DNA of 44,246 nt from CACKLF01 sp002725175 (GCA_002725175.2 PBQX02000074.1:1-44246), one strand, 5' to 3'; shown: positions 18,301 through 28,636, numbered from the stretch's first letter. Translations and numbers: made by a program. The notes: generated by a model from the sequence alone, not told the origin.

Positions 18301-18507
18301 ACATTGCAGGTAGGTCAGTTACATTCGCTTTTAAAATTAAATCATAATGTAAAGAATATTAGTTTTAAGGCAGATGATTTAATTATTGAATGTGAAATGT
18401 TATTCCGACTTCTTGAATTAAGACGACCTAGTAATTCAAAGAAATGGTTTTATAATTCTTGGGAATCTTTCGAAAACAAAATTCCATCAAAAGATAAAAG
18501 TTCATAA
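15385..18507 (+). CDS. Superfamily II helicase/NTPase of poxvirus D6/D11 type
   Basis: This 1040-residue protein has the SNF2/DEAD-like ATPase core of the Nucleocytoviricota transcription NTPases (VETF small subunit D6, NPH-I D11). Motif I is HETGTGKTCTA, residues about 63-73. Motif II is IIIDEAQH, about 185-192. Motif III is LFLTATPMYDNP. Motifs V and VI are SGSGGEGIDLKWIRQVHI and QIEQAVGRAIRNASH, about 525-560. Such proteins act in early transcription initiation or termination inside the virion. I cannot decide between the D6 and D11 types without alignment. The C-terminal 450 residues are family-specific. Two GC-rich islands (16359-16372 and around 18061-18100) are read in frame as short Pro/Gly loops. 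The BTB-like gene follows 12 bases later on the same strand. Confidence 0.9.
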   Translation: MVKYYSPVDSSDFENDTCNKKEFTKYSISNASNSRRNSLKPHQQWIANYINPKTPFKGLLVYHETGTGKTCTAISVAENFREELARKRKKIYILSSENIKEEFYRTISNPGGSFKCTGDTYHDMLASAEITQKNINSKINQFYTFMTHYTFGARLMDAVSNLLANGKSNDDIIEYIKKEFSSSVIIIDEAQHLRAKFDSSDKKKSGEKPVHDAIDLITKYAEDVKILFLTATPMYDNPTEIIWIINVLIRLNESKGTEELDINDIFLNENHGYAFTPTGEEKFINAIKGKVTFLRNGDPKNFPLSLSDPDALGKWPEHIKYDFNGGPLPDAEVPVLTISKMSKKHYKIIEKYNNSPNTDSFHMQQMQMHNVSWHTKMEEDSNDSPGLQQYFKITQSDGSPKLYKPLNPNLLDNLSEFAPKVQTIVNHILEMDSGIAFIFSQFISSGVVPMILALEANGFSKYDGKAADIKHLDQTNIRDKGRYLVITSDKELSASKKQQLEWINVARGTGNEYGDNIRVIIASGSGGEGIDLKWIRQVHIMEPHFHFSQIEQAVGRAIRNASHIELDKPKRNCTIFYHATIYPDNIDKESVDMYLYRIAMRKRKATNNVRRIIQENSITCKFFKKLNNFDYESYENTTIIDSKGKKHKFSQDMIIDDEYSNICKSCTSAKALPDEHTYDPKIHSKWQLFESMRVIQKIFKQNNIYSLEDIIISVQKYNKQIDKETIYFALDILINNPIKIFENEMGTKGRVSYNGDLYYFKPDWYEYKELESIPEVTPLVLANPYVNLDTIPWLERPIIANSAIEDQYKLILSKPNMDSDSFWSNIEEKNDLIADVLIDRISSDEREMLLKTNSLTIPSLKKSLSRYVLEDGFMDIKSIKVPYDIKPNYIQTSARPGEKPALPGKRRIYAYIDIIKGLGTLYLTDTTEGKASGRRILPSEKKRAIKYINYLVTYKGDNDALMSYDRYVEDTKTLQVGQLHSLLKLNHNVKNISFKADDLIIECEMLFRLLELRRPSNSKKWFYNSWESFENKIPSKDKSS
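16359..16372. repeat. GC-rich hairpin in the helicase gene
   Basis: CGGG pairs with CCCG around CCGCTT, in a GC patch encoding NGGPLPDAE. The surrounding gene is strongly AT-rich. Confidence 0.5.
18079..18088. repeat. GC-rich palindrome in the helicase gene
   Basis: AAGCCGGCTT is a perfect 10-base palindrome within a GC patch (about 18061-18100) encoding SARPGEKPALPGKRR, with CCGG and CCAG/CTGG elements around it. Confidence 0.5.
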
Positions 18508-18519
18508 ATATAATTAATT

Positions 18520-19224
18520 ATGAAAAATATGCTAGTATTTGAATTTGATAATAATGATAGAAAGATAGAACTTAGAAAGGATTTATTAACATCCAAGGGG
18601 ATGGGTGATAATTTTTCTGAGCTTGATATTGTACCAATTCCTTCAAAAAATCTAGAACATGTGCATAGTCCATATAAATATGGACTAGAAGAGCTAGAAC
18701 ATCTATATTCTATTATTGAATTTCAAAACTGTAATTCGTGGCCTCATGTCGAACCTGCTGATATTATTAAAATACTTCCACTTGCTGATTATTTGGGATT
18801 GGATGTCGTTATAAATTATTGTATTGAAGATATAAAAGAAAGATTTTTAATAAGCGAAAAAGAAATATTTAAGTTATTGATTGATTTTCCACAATTAAAA
18901 GAAAAAAAACAATGTGAATATTCAGAAAAAGAGTTGCACTTCATATTTCATAATTATTTTGAGTTATATGACAGTTTTCCCCCATCTCTTACTAAACAAT
19001 TATTAATTCATTCAAAAAAGATGCATCACGTATTGTTTGATTTGAAAAATATTATTGTTAAATTTGATTACAAATTTGATCATCTGTCTTTAAAAGAATT
19101 TGTTTCAGATATATTTGAATTACTTTCAGGAAACAAAGATAGATACGATACAAACTATTTCAATAAATGTAAATTATATATTGATATGGTGGGTGACCCG
19201 GCGGCGCTGGAGCGCGAGGCCTAA
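18520..19224 (+). CDS. BTB/Skp1-like protein
   Basis: The N-terminal half of this 234-residue protein resembles a BTB/POZ or Skp1-like fold: a beta-rich start, then LEELEHLYSIIEF. The typical helical end follows (IIKILPLADYLGLDVVINYCIEDI), as in the L--AADYL-- step of BTB proteins. BTB and Skp1 proteins bridge substrates to cullin ubiquitin ligases, so an adaptor role is possible. The C-terminal half is helical and unrecognised. The last ten residues (GDPAALEREA) come from a GC-rich hairpin island and look like an addition to the protein end. It lies 12 bases after the helicase on the same strand, so the two may be co-expressed. Confidence 0.5.
   Translation: MKNMLVFEFDNNDRKIELRKDLLTSKGMGDNFSELDIVPIPSKNLEHVHSPYKYGLEELEHLYSIIEFQNCNSWPHVEPADIIKILPLADYLGLDVVINYCIEDIKERFLISEKEIFKLLIDFPQLKEKKQCEYSEKELHFIFHNYFELYDSFPPSLTKQLLIHSKKMHHVLFDLKNIIVKFDYKFDHLSLKEFVSDIFELLSGNKDRYDTNYFNKCKLYIDMVGDPAALEREA
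19204..19215. terminator. GC-rich hairpin at the end of the BTB-like gene
   Basis: GCGC pairs with GCGC around TGGA, nine bases before the stop end at 19224, in a GC-rich run (19193-19223). It lies between convergent genes and may act as a 3' signal. Confidence 0.5.
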
Positions 19225-19230
19225 GAGATG

Positions 19231-19599
19231 TCAATATTCTGTTATATTTTTCCATTTTTTGTAATGTGGTAAATTTTGGTATAAATTTGGACAATGTGCG
19301 TATATGTATATATAATAATACTGGTCATCAGAGCAACACATCACCCAGTTTGCCCAGCTTTCATCAATTATTTCTCCTATAAATGGTTCTCTAAAAAAGC
19401 GAATAAATAATCTTGCAAATTTGGTTGAAACTATATATAGCATTGTAATGCACTGTTTACTGAATGTTGTACCAGAATGCTTTGCTTTACATTTTTTTAC
19501 AATGTTTATTATAATTTCGGAAACTTCATTATAAAAACAAGTTGCAAATTTAAGTGTAACAACAACATTTTTATATGTAATTGGCATTGCCGGCGTCAT
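19231..19599 (-). CDS. Uncharacterised protein, 122 aa
   Basis: I do not recognise this protein. It has six or so Cys residues spread through the chain, moderately hydrophobic helices (VVVTLKFATCFYNEVSEIIINIV and CITMLYIVSTKFARLFIRFF) and a Tyr-rich stretch (CSDDQYYYIYIYAHC). It may be partly membrane-associated. A Met six codons in is an alternative start. It is divergent from the glycosyltransferase gene and convergent with the BTB-like gene, with 6 bases between stops, which argues for a real gene. Confidence 0.55.
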   Translation of the reverse strand: MTPAMPITYKNVVVTLKFATCFYNEVSEIIINIVKKCKAKHSGTTFSKQCITMLYIVSTKFARLFIRFFREPFIGEIIDESWANWVMCCSDDQYYYIYIYAHCPNLYQNLPHYKKWKNITEY

Positions 19600-19641
19600 T
19601 ATCGAGTAAAATAATTATTTTATACTTCTAAAGATTTAAAA

Positions 19642-20841
19642 ATGCTTTTAAAAGAATCAATTGTATCCACATGTAAATTTTTTATAGAGAACAAAATGTA
19701 TAATTTAGCAAATTCATTATTGGATAGTGTTGTCTATAATCCGATGAATTTAATAGCAATTCATAATGAGATAGTTAATCAAAAACAAAAAGGTAGTTAT
19801 GTTATATTGGTAGAGTCTAACGGTCTCGGGCATATTACTCAAATGAAAAATATTATTCGATTATTGACTGGCTATTATAATTGTGCGGGTATAGTTGTAG
19901 GGCGTTTTAGTGAAGATGTATATGATTTTGCAAAGAACAATAATATCCCTTTAATATCTCTAAATGAGCCTGAATTTGTTTCGAACAAAGATACTGAGCA
20001 TATAATCAACGATACAATCAGGTATGTTATCGAATTTTCCTATTTGCACTATAATAAAGTGTCTAAATTTATTTGCAGAATGAATCCTGAGTTCATTATC
20101 AATCTTCATTTACCAATCAAATTGGTGTCTATTGCTACTAAAACGGTGTTTAACATTTCTACTCAAAATAGATTGGATTTTGACAAAGACTATTACTCAA
20201 TAATTTCAGACAATAAATTTACGAAATTTACATTAAATAGTGTAATTTTTTCATCGTATGTTGTTCATAACTCATATTTAAATGTACATAACATAGCTAT
20301 TGACTCTTGCGAATCAGACCCACAAACAATTCCACCTATGATCAATAATGACTTAGAAATATCAAAAAGAGATGAAAATATTATAGTATGTTATTTCAAT
20401 ATTCCACAAACACTCGAACTATATAATATTTTTAAAGAATTTGAAAATACTAAATTTGTTATTTTTATAAAGAATTCAAAAATATATAAATCAATATCAA
20501 AAAATGTGATATTTATAGAGATTGGTGAAGATTTTGATGAATATAGAACCAAGTCTTTAGGAATAATCAGTACATGTGGAGTTGAAACCATTTATGAAAA
20601 TTTTAAAATAGGTTTACCAATGGTATGTATTCCATCAAATGCAGAGCAAGCATACAATGCATATGACCACTCAAGAAAAATTGCAGGTTTTAAATGGACC
20701 TATAGTATAAACAAAAATCACATACAGTGGTTAATAAACTTTAAACGCACCCATTCATATTGGAAAAGGCATACAAAATTTACAGATTTTTTAAAAAAGA
20801 AGGATGGTTTAATAAATATTATTAAATCACATTTAGATTAA
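19642..20841 (+). CDS. GT-B fold glycosyltransferase
   Basis: The 399-residue protein has both halves of a GT-B glycosyltransferase of the GT1/GT28 (MurG-like) type. The N-terminal half carries the glycine/His loop VESNGLGHITQMKNIIRLL, about residues 55-75. The C-terminal half carries the donor-binding stretch STCGVETIYENFKIGLPMV followed by CIPSNAEQAYNAY, about 312-345. The first 50 residues form a helical extension. It should transfer a sugar from a nucleotide-sugar donor to a lipid or protein; substrate and product cannot be read. No membrane anchor is visible. Giant viruses often glycosylate their own surface proteins, and other sugar-transfer candidates lie at 35627 and 37827. Confidence 0.85.
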   Translation: MLLKESIVSTCKFFIENKMYNLANSLLDSVVYNPMNLIAIHNEIVNQKQKGSYVILVESNGLGHITQMKNIIRLLTGYYNCAGIVVGRFSEDVYDFAKNNNIPLISLNEPEFVSNKDTEHIINDTIRYVIEFSYLHYNKVSKFICRMNPEFIINLHLPIKLVSIATKTVFNISTQNRLDFDKDYYSIISDNKFTKFTLNSVIFSSYVVHNSYLNVHNIAIDSCESDPQTIPPMINNDLEISKRDENIIVCYFNIPQTLELYNIFKEFENTKFVIFIKNSKIYKSISKNVIFIEIGEDFDEYRTKSLGIISTCGVETIYENFKIGLPMVCIPSNAEQAYNAYDHSRKIAGFKWTYSINKNHIQWLINFKRTHSYWKRHTKFTDFLKKKDGLINIIKSHLD

Positions 20842-20875
20842 GAAGTTTTATAAATAATTAAGTTGTCATTAAATA

Positions 20876-23005
20876 ATGAAAACAAGAAGGAATCATAAAT
20901 CTAAACTCTTGTATACTCGAAGATTGGGTGGCGCCGTCGGCGCGGCACCGGCTATTGACTCGTCAAATTACAGACCAAAATATGTGGAAGATAATATTGT
21001 TAGACTCATTGATGGAAGTATAGCAACGATTATAAGACCACTTGCCTATAATCCTGGAAATCAAGCGTACCAAGTTAGTTATAATGAAGATGGTAGTCAA
21101 CGTGTTATTAAGGAAGTGAATATAAAAGAGAAAATTTCAGATGGCGATGATATGATGAGAAATGTTAGAGAACACGAAAGGATAATGGACGCGTTCAGAA
21201 AAGAACATCCAAATGTTAAACCCAAATCTAAGCCTAAAACTTTTGAAGAGGCTCAGGCAGAGGCACACGCTAAAGCGGCTAAAGAACACGCAAAAGAGTT
21301 ACAAAGGAAGAAAGATAGACGACGCGAGGCCGCCGCCGCCCTAGGTCGTCGACGTCCGCAGGCGCCGCTTGCACCGGGCAGTCGCGTTATATACAAAAAT
21401 CAGAAAAATGGTGATGAAGAACCACTTCAAGAAGCAAAAATAATAAAGATTAACACTGATCCGATATCTGGAGAATATGACTACCAGATAAAAATTAAAT
21501 CAAATGAAAAAGATATCAATACTGTAAAAAAACGTATTGAACCTGCTCCTGACATGCCTTATGATATAAAGAAGTATATATTTAAATTTTTTTATGATGA
21601 ATTGAAAGATGGAAATCATATTTGTAAAGAAGGTGTTGAAATTTTAGTTGGTATTGATGAAATAATGCATGACTATTTAGGTTATGATGCAAGCAATGAT
21701 TATGAATTTTCTTATGAAAATTTATGTTTTCTTTCGTTTATTTGTAAAACACCTTACAAAGATGGCGAGCCGGCGCAGCTCCAGGCAATGCCAAGTGGGT
21801 CTGCTTTCCCAGTTGGCATGCGTTCACGCAATATAATATTAAGAAGTTTCTATAGTGAATTTGTGAATGAATGTAAAGAAAGCTATTTTTTGAATAATAA
21901 AATAGCAAAAACAAAAGGAATATTTGATTCAAATCTCGAAAAAATAAGAAATAAGGAAATCCCCCAATCTTCATGGTCAAAGGCATCTCCACCATCAAAA
22001 GAAGAGCAGGATTTAGAAAAAGCAAACGAGCGTCCCGTGGATGCCAAGGAGGCCGAGCGCGCTGCGCTGGAAAAAGCGGTAGAAAATTCTCTTAAGGATT
22101 CAAAAGAAGAACAGGATATAGCAAAAGCGATTGAAAATTCTCTTGATGACGTACCCCCTCTTCTGGATATTCGGACATCGCTGTCGCGGAGCCGCCTCGA
22201 CGAGCTCGTGAGCGATTCGACGGGTAATTGGATAAAACAAGGTGATAAATGGGTTAATAGCTCATCAAAAGAATTAAAAACAACACCAAGAGACATAAAC
22301 GCCTTTCCTAAAACAAAAGGTATTCTAAAAAAAGTTAGTAATTTTATTGCACCTGCACCTGAAACCGACGCGAAGCCCAAAAAAGTAAGTTGGAAAGGCG
22401 AATTCTGCCCCGAAGAATGTCTTAAAAAAATAAGAAAAGTAGAATTTTCAGTAAATCATATTAATGAATTCCTTAAAAAGGAAATAAATCGCAATGAAGA
22501 TGCGTTTAATAATCACATACAATGGGTGAAGGATACGCAGATGCCATGGTTAACTGATAGATTTGAAGAAAATAAGAAAGCCATTGGAGAACATAGTAAA
22601 GTAATTCGTTCTTTAGTACAAAATGTTAAAATAATATCAGATAATGATAAAATAAATGATGTAAGAAACAATAATAATAAAAAAGAACATAAATTATTAT
22701 TTGATAAAATCGAAGAAATGAGAAAAGATATTAATAGAATTGACGGAGCTGTCCGCGCTATCACCTCCACCATGTCAGTGGATGACGCTCGCGCAGAAGC
22801 TCGGAGCGCGGCCAAAGCTCGCGCAGAAGCTCGCCGCCCATTTGGTCGCCGCGCAGTCGACGCTAGACTTGGATATAATTATATAGATGATGATAATCTA
22901 GATTGGGATAGTATTAGAGTGTTAAAAGAACTTGAACGCGCTGGTTATGGAAAGCCATCAACGTCTGAAGAGGCGGCGGAGTGGGTTAACAAATTCGGGA
23001 CGTGA
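20876..23005 (+). CDS. Protein with two ubiquitin-interacting motifs and SH3/Tudor-like repeats
   Basis: Residues about 397-410 (ALEKAVENSLKD) and 411-426 (EEQDIAKAIENSLDD) both fit the ubiquitin-interacting motif: acidic run, hydrophobic residue, xxAxxxS, then acidic. A degenerate third copy lies just before (EEQDLEKANE). The N-terminal part contains two similar SH3/Tudor-like segments: DNIVRLIDGSIATIIRP, and later GSRVIYKNQKNGDEEPLQEA. A long coiled coil occupies about 510-640. The 709-residue protein contains many GC-rich hairpin islands encoding Ala/Arg/Glu runs, including a 17-base direct repeat. A UIM protein should bind ubiquitin or ubiquitylated proteins; its viral role, perhaps as reader for the window's E3 proteins, is inference. 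Confidence 0.75.
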   Translation: MKTRRNHKSKLLYTRRLGGAVGAAPAIDSSNYRPKYVEDNIVRLIDGSIATIIRPLAYNPGNQAYQVSYNEDGSQRVIKEVNIKEKISDGDDMMRNVREHERIMDAFRKEHPNVKPKSKPKTFEEAQAEAHAKAAKEHAKELQRKKDRRREAAAALGRRRPQAPLAPGSRVIYKNQKNGDEEPLQEAKIIKINTDPISGEYDYQIKIKSNEKDINTVKKRIEPAPDMPYDIKKYIFKFFYDELKDGNHICKEGVEILVGIDEIMHDYLGYDASNDYEFSYENLCFLSFICKTPYKDGEPAQLQAMPSGSAFPVGMRSRNIILRSFYSEFVNECKESYFLNNKIAKTKGIFDSNLEKIRNKEIPQSSWSKASPPSKEEQDLEKANERPVDAKEAERAALEKAVENSLKDSKEEQDIAKAIENSLDDVPPLLDIRTSLSRSRLDELVSDSTGNWIKQGDKWVNSSSKELKTTPRDINAFPKTKGILKKVSNFIAPAPETDAKPKKVSWKGEFCPEECLKKIRKVEFSVNHINEFLKKEINRNEDAFNNHIQWVKDTQMPWLTDRFEENKKAIGEHSKVIRSLVQNVKIISDNDKINDVRNNNNKKEHKLLFDKIEEMRKDINRIDGAVRAITSTMSVDDARAEARSAAKARAEARRPFGRRAVDARLGYNYIDDDNLDWDSIRVLKELERAGYGKPSTSEEAAEWVNKFGT
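20927..20949. repeat. GC-rich hairpin near the start of the UIM gene
   Basis: GGTG plus GCGCC pair with GGCGC plus CACC around the loop GTC, with GG bulged on the 3' side. It encodes GGAVGAAP at about residues 18-25. Confidence 0.65.
21318..21350. repeat. GC-rich hairpin in the UIM gene
   Basis: GACGAC (21318-21323) pairs perfectly with GTCGTC (21345-21350), and AGG pairs with CCT inside. The sequence is read as DDARREAAAALGRRR-type residues in the protein. Confidence 0.6.
21788..21819. repeat. Strong hairpin in the UIM gene
   Basis: ATGCCAA pairs perfectly with TTGGCAT. After one G-G mismatch, TGGG pairs with CCCA around the loop TCTGCTTT. It is read in frame as AMPSGSAFPVGM. Confidence 0.75.
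22056..22216. repeat. Cluster of GC-rich palindromes in the UIM gene
   Basis: AGCGC pairs with GCGCT around GCT (22056-22068). ATCGCT (22177-22182) pairs with AGCGAT (22211-22216) and encloses the perfect palindrome ACGAGCTCGT (22200-22209). All are read through in frame. Confidence 0.6.
22787..22833 (+). repeat. 17-bp direct repeat in the UIM gene
   Basis: GCTCGCGCAGAAGCTCG occurs at 22787-22803 and again, identical, at 22817-22833. It encodes ARAEAR twice, within a GC-rich island. The spacing of 30 bases keeps the frame. Confidence 0.9.
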
Positions 23006-23024
23006 CGCCGCAGTCGTCCGCCCC

Positions 23025-23690
23025 CTAGTTTCGCGAATTCAATGAATCGATAATCTTGTTAATTTCATTTTTAACTAAAATTTTTGCTTGTGGGAAGTTG
23101 TTTTGCGTATATTCATTTATTTTAGGTATACCAAGTTCACTGCGCCATTTTTCAGCAAGCAATTTACCAGCTTCATTTGAACATGAAAAATGATCTCCAT
23201 TTAAAATTGGGATAAACCCTTTAGGCCATTCATCTAATTTGCTACTTATATAAGCGTCTAATGTTCCTAATAAGTGAAATGTTGGCACATTATCAATTTT
23301 TTTAAATTGTTTTCCAAATCCATATGTAATAACAGCGTCAGCATTTTCGTACAAATCATTGCAAATTTCAGCACCAATTGAATGAGCAAAATATATAATT
23401 TTTTCGTTATTGGTGCGCTCGCTCTCGATGCGCTCGCGGCATTGTTCAACTATTTTTGAAAACCAAATATCATATTTTGGAGTACCCGGAGGAGTTATTT
23501 CTCCTGTTTTGAATCCTTGCTTAATATTTTGAAATTCTGAATCATTCCATATATCTAAATATATTAGGTTCGCATTTTCCGGAAACATTTGTTCATAATT
23601 TGATGGGTGCATACCAAATCCAGGGAATATAACAATTGTTGAATGATTTAAAGTATAAAATACTCTTAATAATTTTTTTAAAAAAATCAT
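23025..23690 (-). CDS. Alpha/beta hydrolase (esterase/lipase-like)
   Basis: The 221-residue protein has the order of features of a small alpha/beta hydrolase. An early strand and oxyanion loop is TIVIFPGFGMHP. The nucleophile elbow is IYFAHSIGAEI (AHSIG in place of GxSxG). An acid-containing strand LLGTLDAYIS and a His loop NGDHFSCS complete a likely Ser-Asp-His triad. Family members hydrolyse esters, thioesters or amides; no substrate can be deduced. The gene is convergent with the UIM gene. A second Met lies about 20 codons in, but the hydrolase core begins shortly after the given start, so I kept the longer form. Confidence 0.75.
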   Translation of the reverse strand: MIFLKKLLRVFYTLNHSTIVIFPGFGMHPSNYEQMFPENANLIYLDIWNDSEFQNIKQGFKTGEITPPGTPKYDIWFSKIVEQCRERIESERTNNEKIIYFAHSIGAEICNDLYENADAVITYGFGKQFKKIDNVPTFHLLGTLDAYISSKLDEWPKGFIPILNGDHFSCSNEAGKLLAEKWRSELGIPKINEYTQNNFPQAKILVKNEINKIIDSLNSRN

Positions 23691-23692
23691 AA

Positions 23693-23708
23693 TAATAATA
23701 TATTATTA
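23693..23708 (-). terminator. 16-base AT palindrome after the first PEP gene
   Basis: TAATAATATATTATTA is a perfect palindrome lying between the stop of the PEP-linker gene (23718) and the start of the hydrolase gene (23690), both on the minus strand. It is a likely 3' hairpin of the PEP gene. Confidence 0.6.
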
Positions 23709-23717
23709 AACATAACT

Positions 23718-25896
<2,179 letters not shown>

Positions 25897-25898
<2 letters not shown>

Positions 25899-25915
25899 AT
25901 TACTATAGAAAATAT
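25897..25915 (-). terminator. 5-bp AT hairpin between PEP genes 2 and 1
   Basis: ATATT pairs with AATAT around a 9-base loop between the stop at 25934 and the start at 25898. It is short and only a possible 3' signal. Confidence 0.35.
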
Positions 25916-25933
25916 TATAAGTTGTATATTTGT

Positions 25934-28636
25934 TTATCTTGTAATTGTTATAACTTCATTTTCACTAAATTCATTTGGATCTAAATAAAATTCATAGCCT
26001 GTTCCGGGTTTAATTACAAAATCATCGGGAATCCATCCATTAAAACCTGCAACATCATAATATTCTGTTGCAACAGGAGATTGTTCTTTGCTCTTAATAG
26101 AATAACCTTTTTTACCATTAGTAATTATATCTCCAATATATTTATCTTCAGTATTAATGAATCCAATCCAATTCCAGCCAGGTCTTAATGTAATATTTAT
26201 TGAATCGGGAACATAATTTGTCATAGACACGTTAACAACTGGATTTGGATTATATACTTGAAAACCAAATCCATTTGCCCAAGTTCCATCATTTTCTCCT
26301 GGAGTTGATAATCTATCGGGAAACCATCCCCAACCTTCAATATACGTTGATTCAAAGTCTATCCGCCCTCTCTGTCCTTTTATTTTTACATCAATTAAAT
26401 TTGTTTCATTATCGACTTCAAGATCATATAAATATCTATTTGATAATTCAACATAGAAAGATATCCAAGACCAACCAGTTGGTATGTTTATCGCTTGCGT
26501 AACCATAATTTCTTCTGGCTCAGGTTCAGGTTCAGGTTCTGGCTCTGGAGAAGGCTCTGGAGCCGGTTCTGGCTCTGGTTCTGGTTGTGGTTCTGGTTGC
26601 GGCTCTGGTTCTGGCTGAGGCTCCGGAGCAGGCTCCGGCTGAGGTTGCGGTTCTGGTTCGGGATACATTGCTTCTGGCTCCGGCTCGGGCTCAGGCTGAG
26701 GCTCCGGTTCTGGATACAACGCTTCTGGCTCAGGCTCAGGTTCCGGCTCAGGCTCCGGTTCTGGCTCCGGCTCCGGCTCAGGCGCCGGCTCCGGTTCAGG
26801 TTCTGGCTCCGGAGCTGGCTCAGGCTCAGGTTCCGGCTCAGGTTCCGGTTCTGGTTCTGGTTCTGGTTCAGGTGGTGAATTATCGTTTATTACGATAGTA
26901 ATTTCTTCATCTATATATGAATTATTTATGTATTGTTTGAATAGATTTTCAATCGTTGTTCTAGTATCAGAACTAACTGAAAAACTATCAATCAATGCTA
27001 TATATAATTGATTATCTTCAATATAATTGTAAAGACTAATTTGTACATAAAAATTTATAATATTTGAATCAGATTCAAATATTATATTAATGTCTTCTAT
27101 TGATAGGAAATCGTTATTATCTGAAAAATACACTTTTGTTTCATTTAATATATTTTCGCGTTGGTTTATTGATAAATCAGAAAGATTTATGTCGTTAATT
27201 TTATATAAAATTAGTATATTAGTACTTTGAATTTCTGGTTCAGGTTCTGGTTCAGGCTGTGGCTCTGGCTCTGGATACAGAGCTTCTGGTTCCGGAGCCG
27301 GCTCAGGCTCAGGCTCCGGTTCGGGTTCTGGGGGGGGTGGTAATATTGATACTAATAAATCGTTAGTTGTTCCTGAACCACTATATGACACATTTACTCC
27401 TGTAATTTGCCATGAAATTTCAGAAGAGAATGCATCATCCCATACTCCACCACCAACATTAATATAGTAATCGCCATATTCAAGCAAAAATGTGAATATA
27501 GTACTAAAACCATTTGTAATAGTACAACTGAATGAGCCTTCTATAGTATTACCATTTTCATCAACTGCTTTTGTAAATTCACTATTTTCTAAATTATTAC
27601 TGGTGCCTTGATTTATATATACAAATCCTCTATTATTCGGTCCATCATCCGTTGGAATAATATACCAATCAGCACCATTCCACCCGTCCCCAAATTCGTC
27701 AGATGCGAATAGACTAATCGTTATTTCATCACCATCGGGATATTGTTCTGGTTCTGGTTCCGGTTCTGGTTCAGGCTCAGGCTCTGGCTCGGGTTCTATT
27801 GTATATAGTTCTATTTTGAATTCTCTATCACCCGTAGAAAAAACTTGTGTATTTGTTATACTACCACCTAATGATAAAAAACTCATTAAATACTGAAAAT
27901 CAGTCCACGATATGTTTCCATCCTTATCTAAATCACCATAGTTAATGTTTTCAATTTTATATTCATATCCACTAGTTGATGTAACTATCATATTATTAAT
28001 ATTTCCACCAAGAGACAACCATGCCATGAGATAACTTAAATCCCCGTAGTCAACTACACCATCTTGATTTACATCTCCAGACCAATATGTGTTGCTTATA
28101 TTTGCTTCTAATTTTTGAATATTCAATTTTCCCGCAGTCGCTCGTTCATTATTAACAACTAGTTTATAATCTTCAGGATGTGGTTCATAAAGTAATGAAT
28201 ATTTCGTATCATAATTAAGAATTGGAATTGGTTTATAAATATCTGTAATTTGATGACTTGCAGACACACAACTCAACATTGAAAATAAAGATATTTTGAA
28301 ATCAGTTGAATATTTATATTCAAAAATTTTTTTTTTCATATAATCTCTGAGCTCCTGATCCCCCCATTTGTTCTCAGTATAATCAGTATAATCTTGATAG
28401 TTCGTAAAAAAAAAATACAGTCTATCGCTTTTAACAGATGGAGTATAAACATCCAGTATTTCCCAGTTAGACCAATTAGAATCTATTCCAAATAACATCA
28501 AATACAAAGATACTTTAAAATTAGTAGAATAGTTTGATAAAAATATTTGTTTTTGTTGATATTTATGATGATTTCCTGAAATATTGGTTGTATAAAATAT
28601 TATAGGACTGGTGTTAAATTGAATAAGTGATTCCAT
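25934..28636 (-). CDS. PEP-linker protein 2 with dockerin-like calcium repeats
   Basis: Five or more domains are strung on Pro-Glu linkers. Residues about 184-251 hold two dockerin/EF-hand-like repeats (GDVNQDGVVDYGDLSYLMAW and GDLDKDGNISWTDFQYLMSF) with the calcium-binding DxNxDGxVD pattern. Residues about 300-435 hold a DEFGDGWNGADWYI domain of a type seen in secreted proteins of protists and bacteria. A middle domain of unknown type follows. The C-terminal 190 residues are a repeat with PTGWSWISF and RPGWNWIGF, each followed by GW-rich strands (GFNGWIPDDFVIKPGTGYEF). Linkers contain the LYPEP/MYPEP punctuation shared with the neighbouring protein. Calcium-stiffened surface fibre or host-binding protein is inference. 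Dockerin repeats in bacteria pair with cohesins; no cohesin is seen here. Confidence 0.8.
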   Translation of the reverse strand: MESLIQFNTSPIIFYTTNISGNHHKYQQKQIFLSNYSTNFKVSLYLMLFGIDSNWSNWEILDVYTPSVKSDRLYFFFTNYQDYTDYTENKWGDQELRDYMKKKIFEYKYSTDFKISLFSMLSCVSASHQITDIYKPIPILNYDTKYSLLYEPHPEDYKLVVNNERATAGKLNIQKLEANISNTYWSGDVNQDGVVDYGDLSYLMAWLSLGGNINNMIVTSTSGYEYKIENINYGDLDKDGNISWTDFQYLMSFLSLGGSITNTQVFSTGDREFKIELYTIEPEPEPEPEPEPEPEPEQYPDGDEITISLFASDEFGDGWNGADWYIIPTDDGPNNRGFVYINQGTSNNLENSEFTKAVDENGNTIEGSFSCTITNGFSTIFTFLLEYGDYYINVGGGVWDDAFSSEISWQITGVNVSYSGSGTTNDLLVSILPPPPEPEPEPEPEPAPEPEALYPEPEPQPEPEPEPEIQSTNILILYKINDINLSDLSINQRENILNETKVYFSDNNDFLSIEDINIIFESDSNIINFYVQISLYNYIEDNQLYIALIDSFSVSSDTRTTIENLFKQYINNSYIDEEITIVINDNSPPEPEPEPEPEPEPEPEPEPAPEPEPEPEPAPEPEPEPEPEPEPEPEPEPEALYPEPEPQPEPEPEPEAMYPEPEPQPQPEPAPEPQPEPEPQPEPQPEPEPEPAPEPSPEPEPEPEPEPEEIMVTQAINIPTGWSWISFYVELSNRYLYDLEVDNETNLIDVKIKGQRGRIDFESTYIEGWGWFPDRLSTPGENDGTWANGFGFQVYNPNPVVNVSMTNYVPDSINITLRPGWNWIGFINTEDKYIGDIITNGKKGYSIKSKEQSPVATEYYDVAGFNGWIPDDFVIKPGTGYEFYLDPNEFSENEVITITR

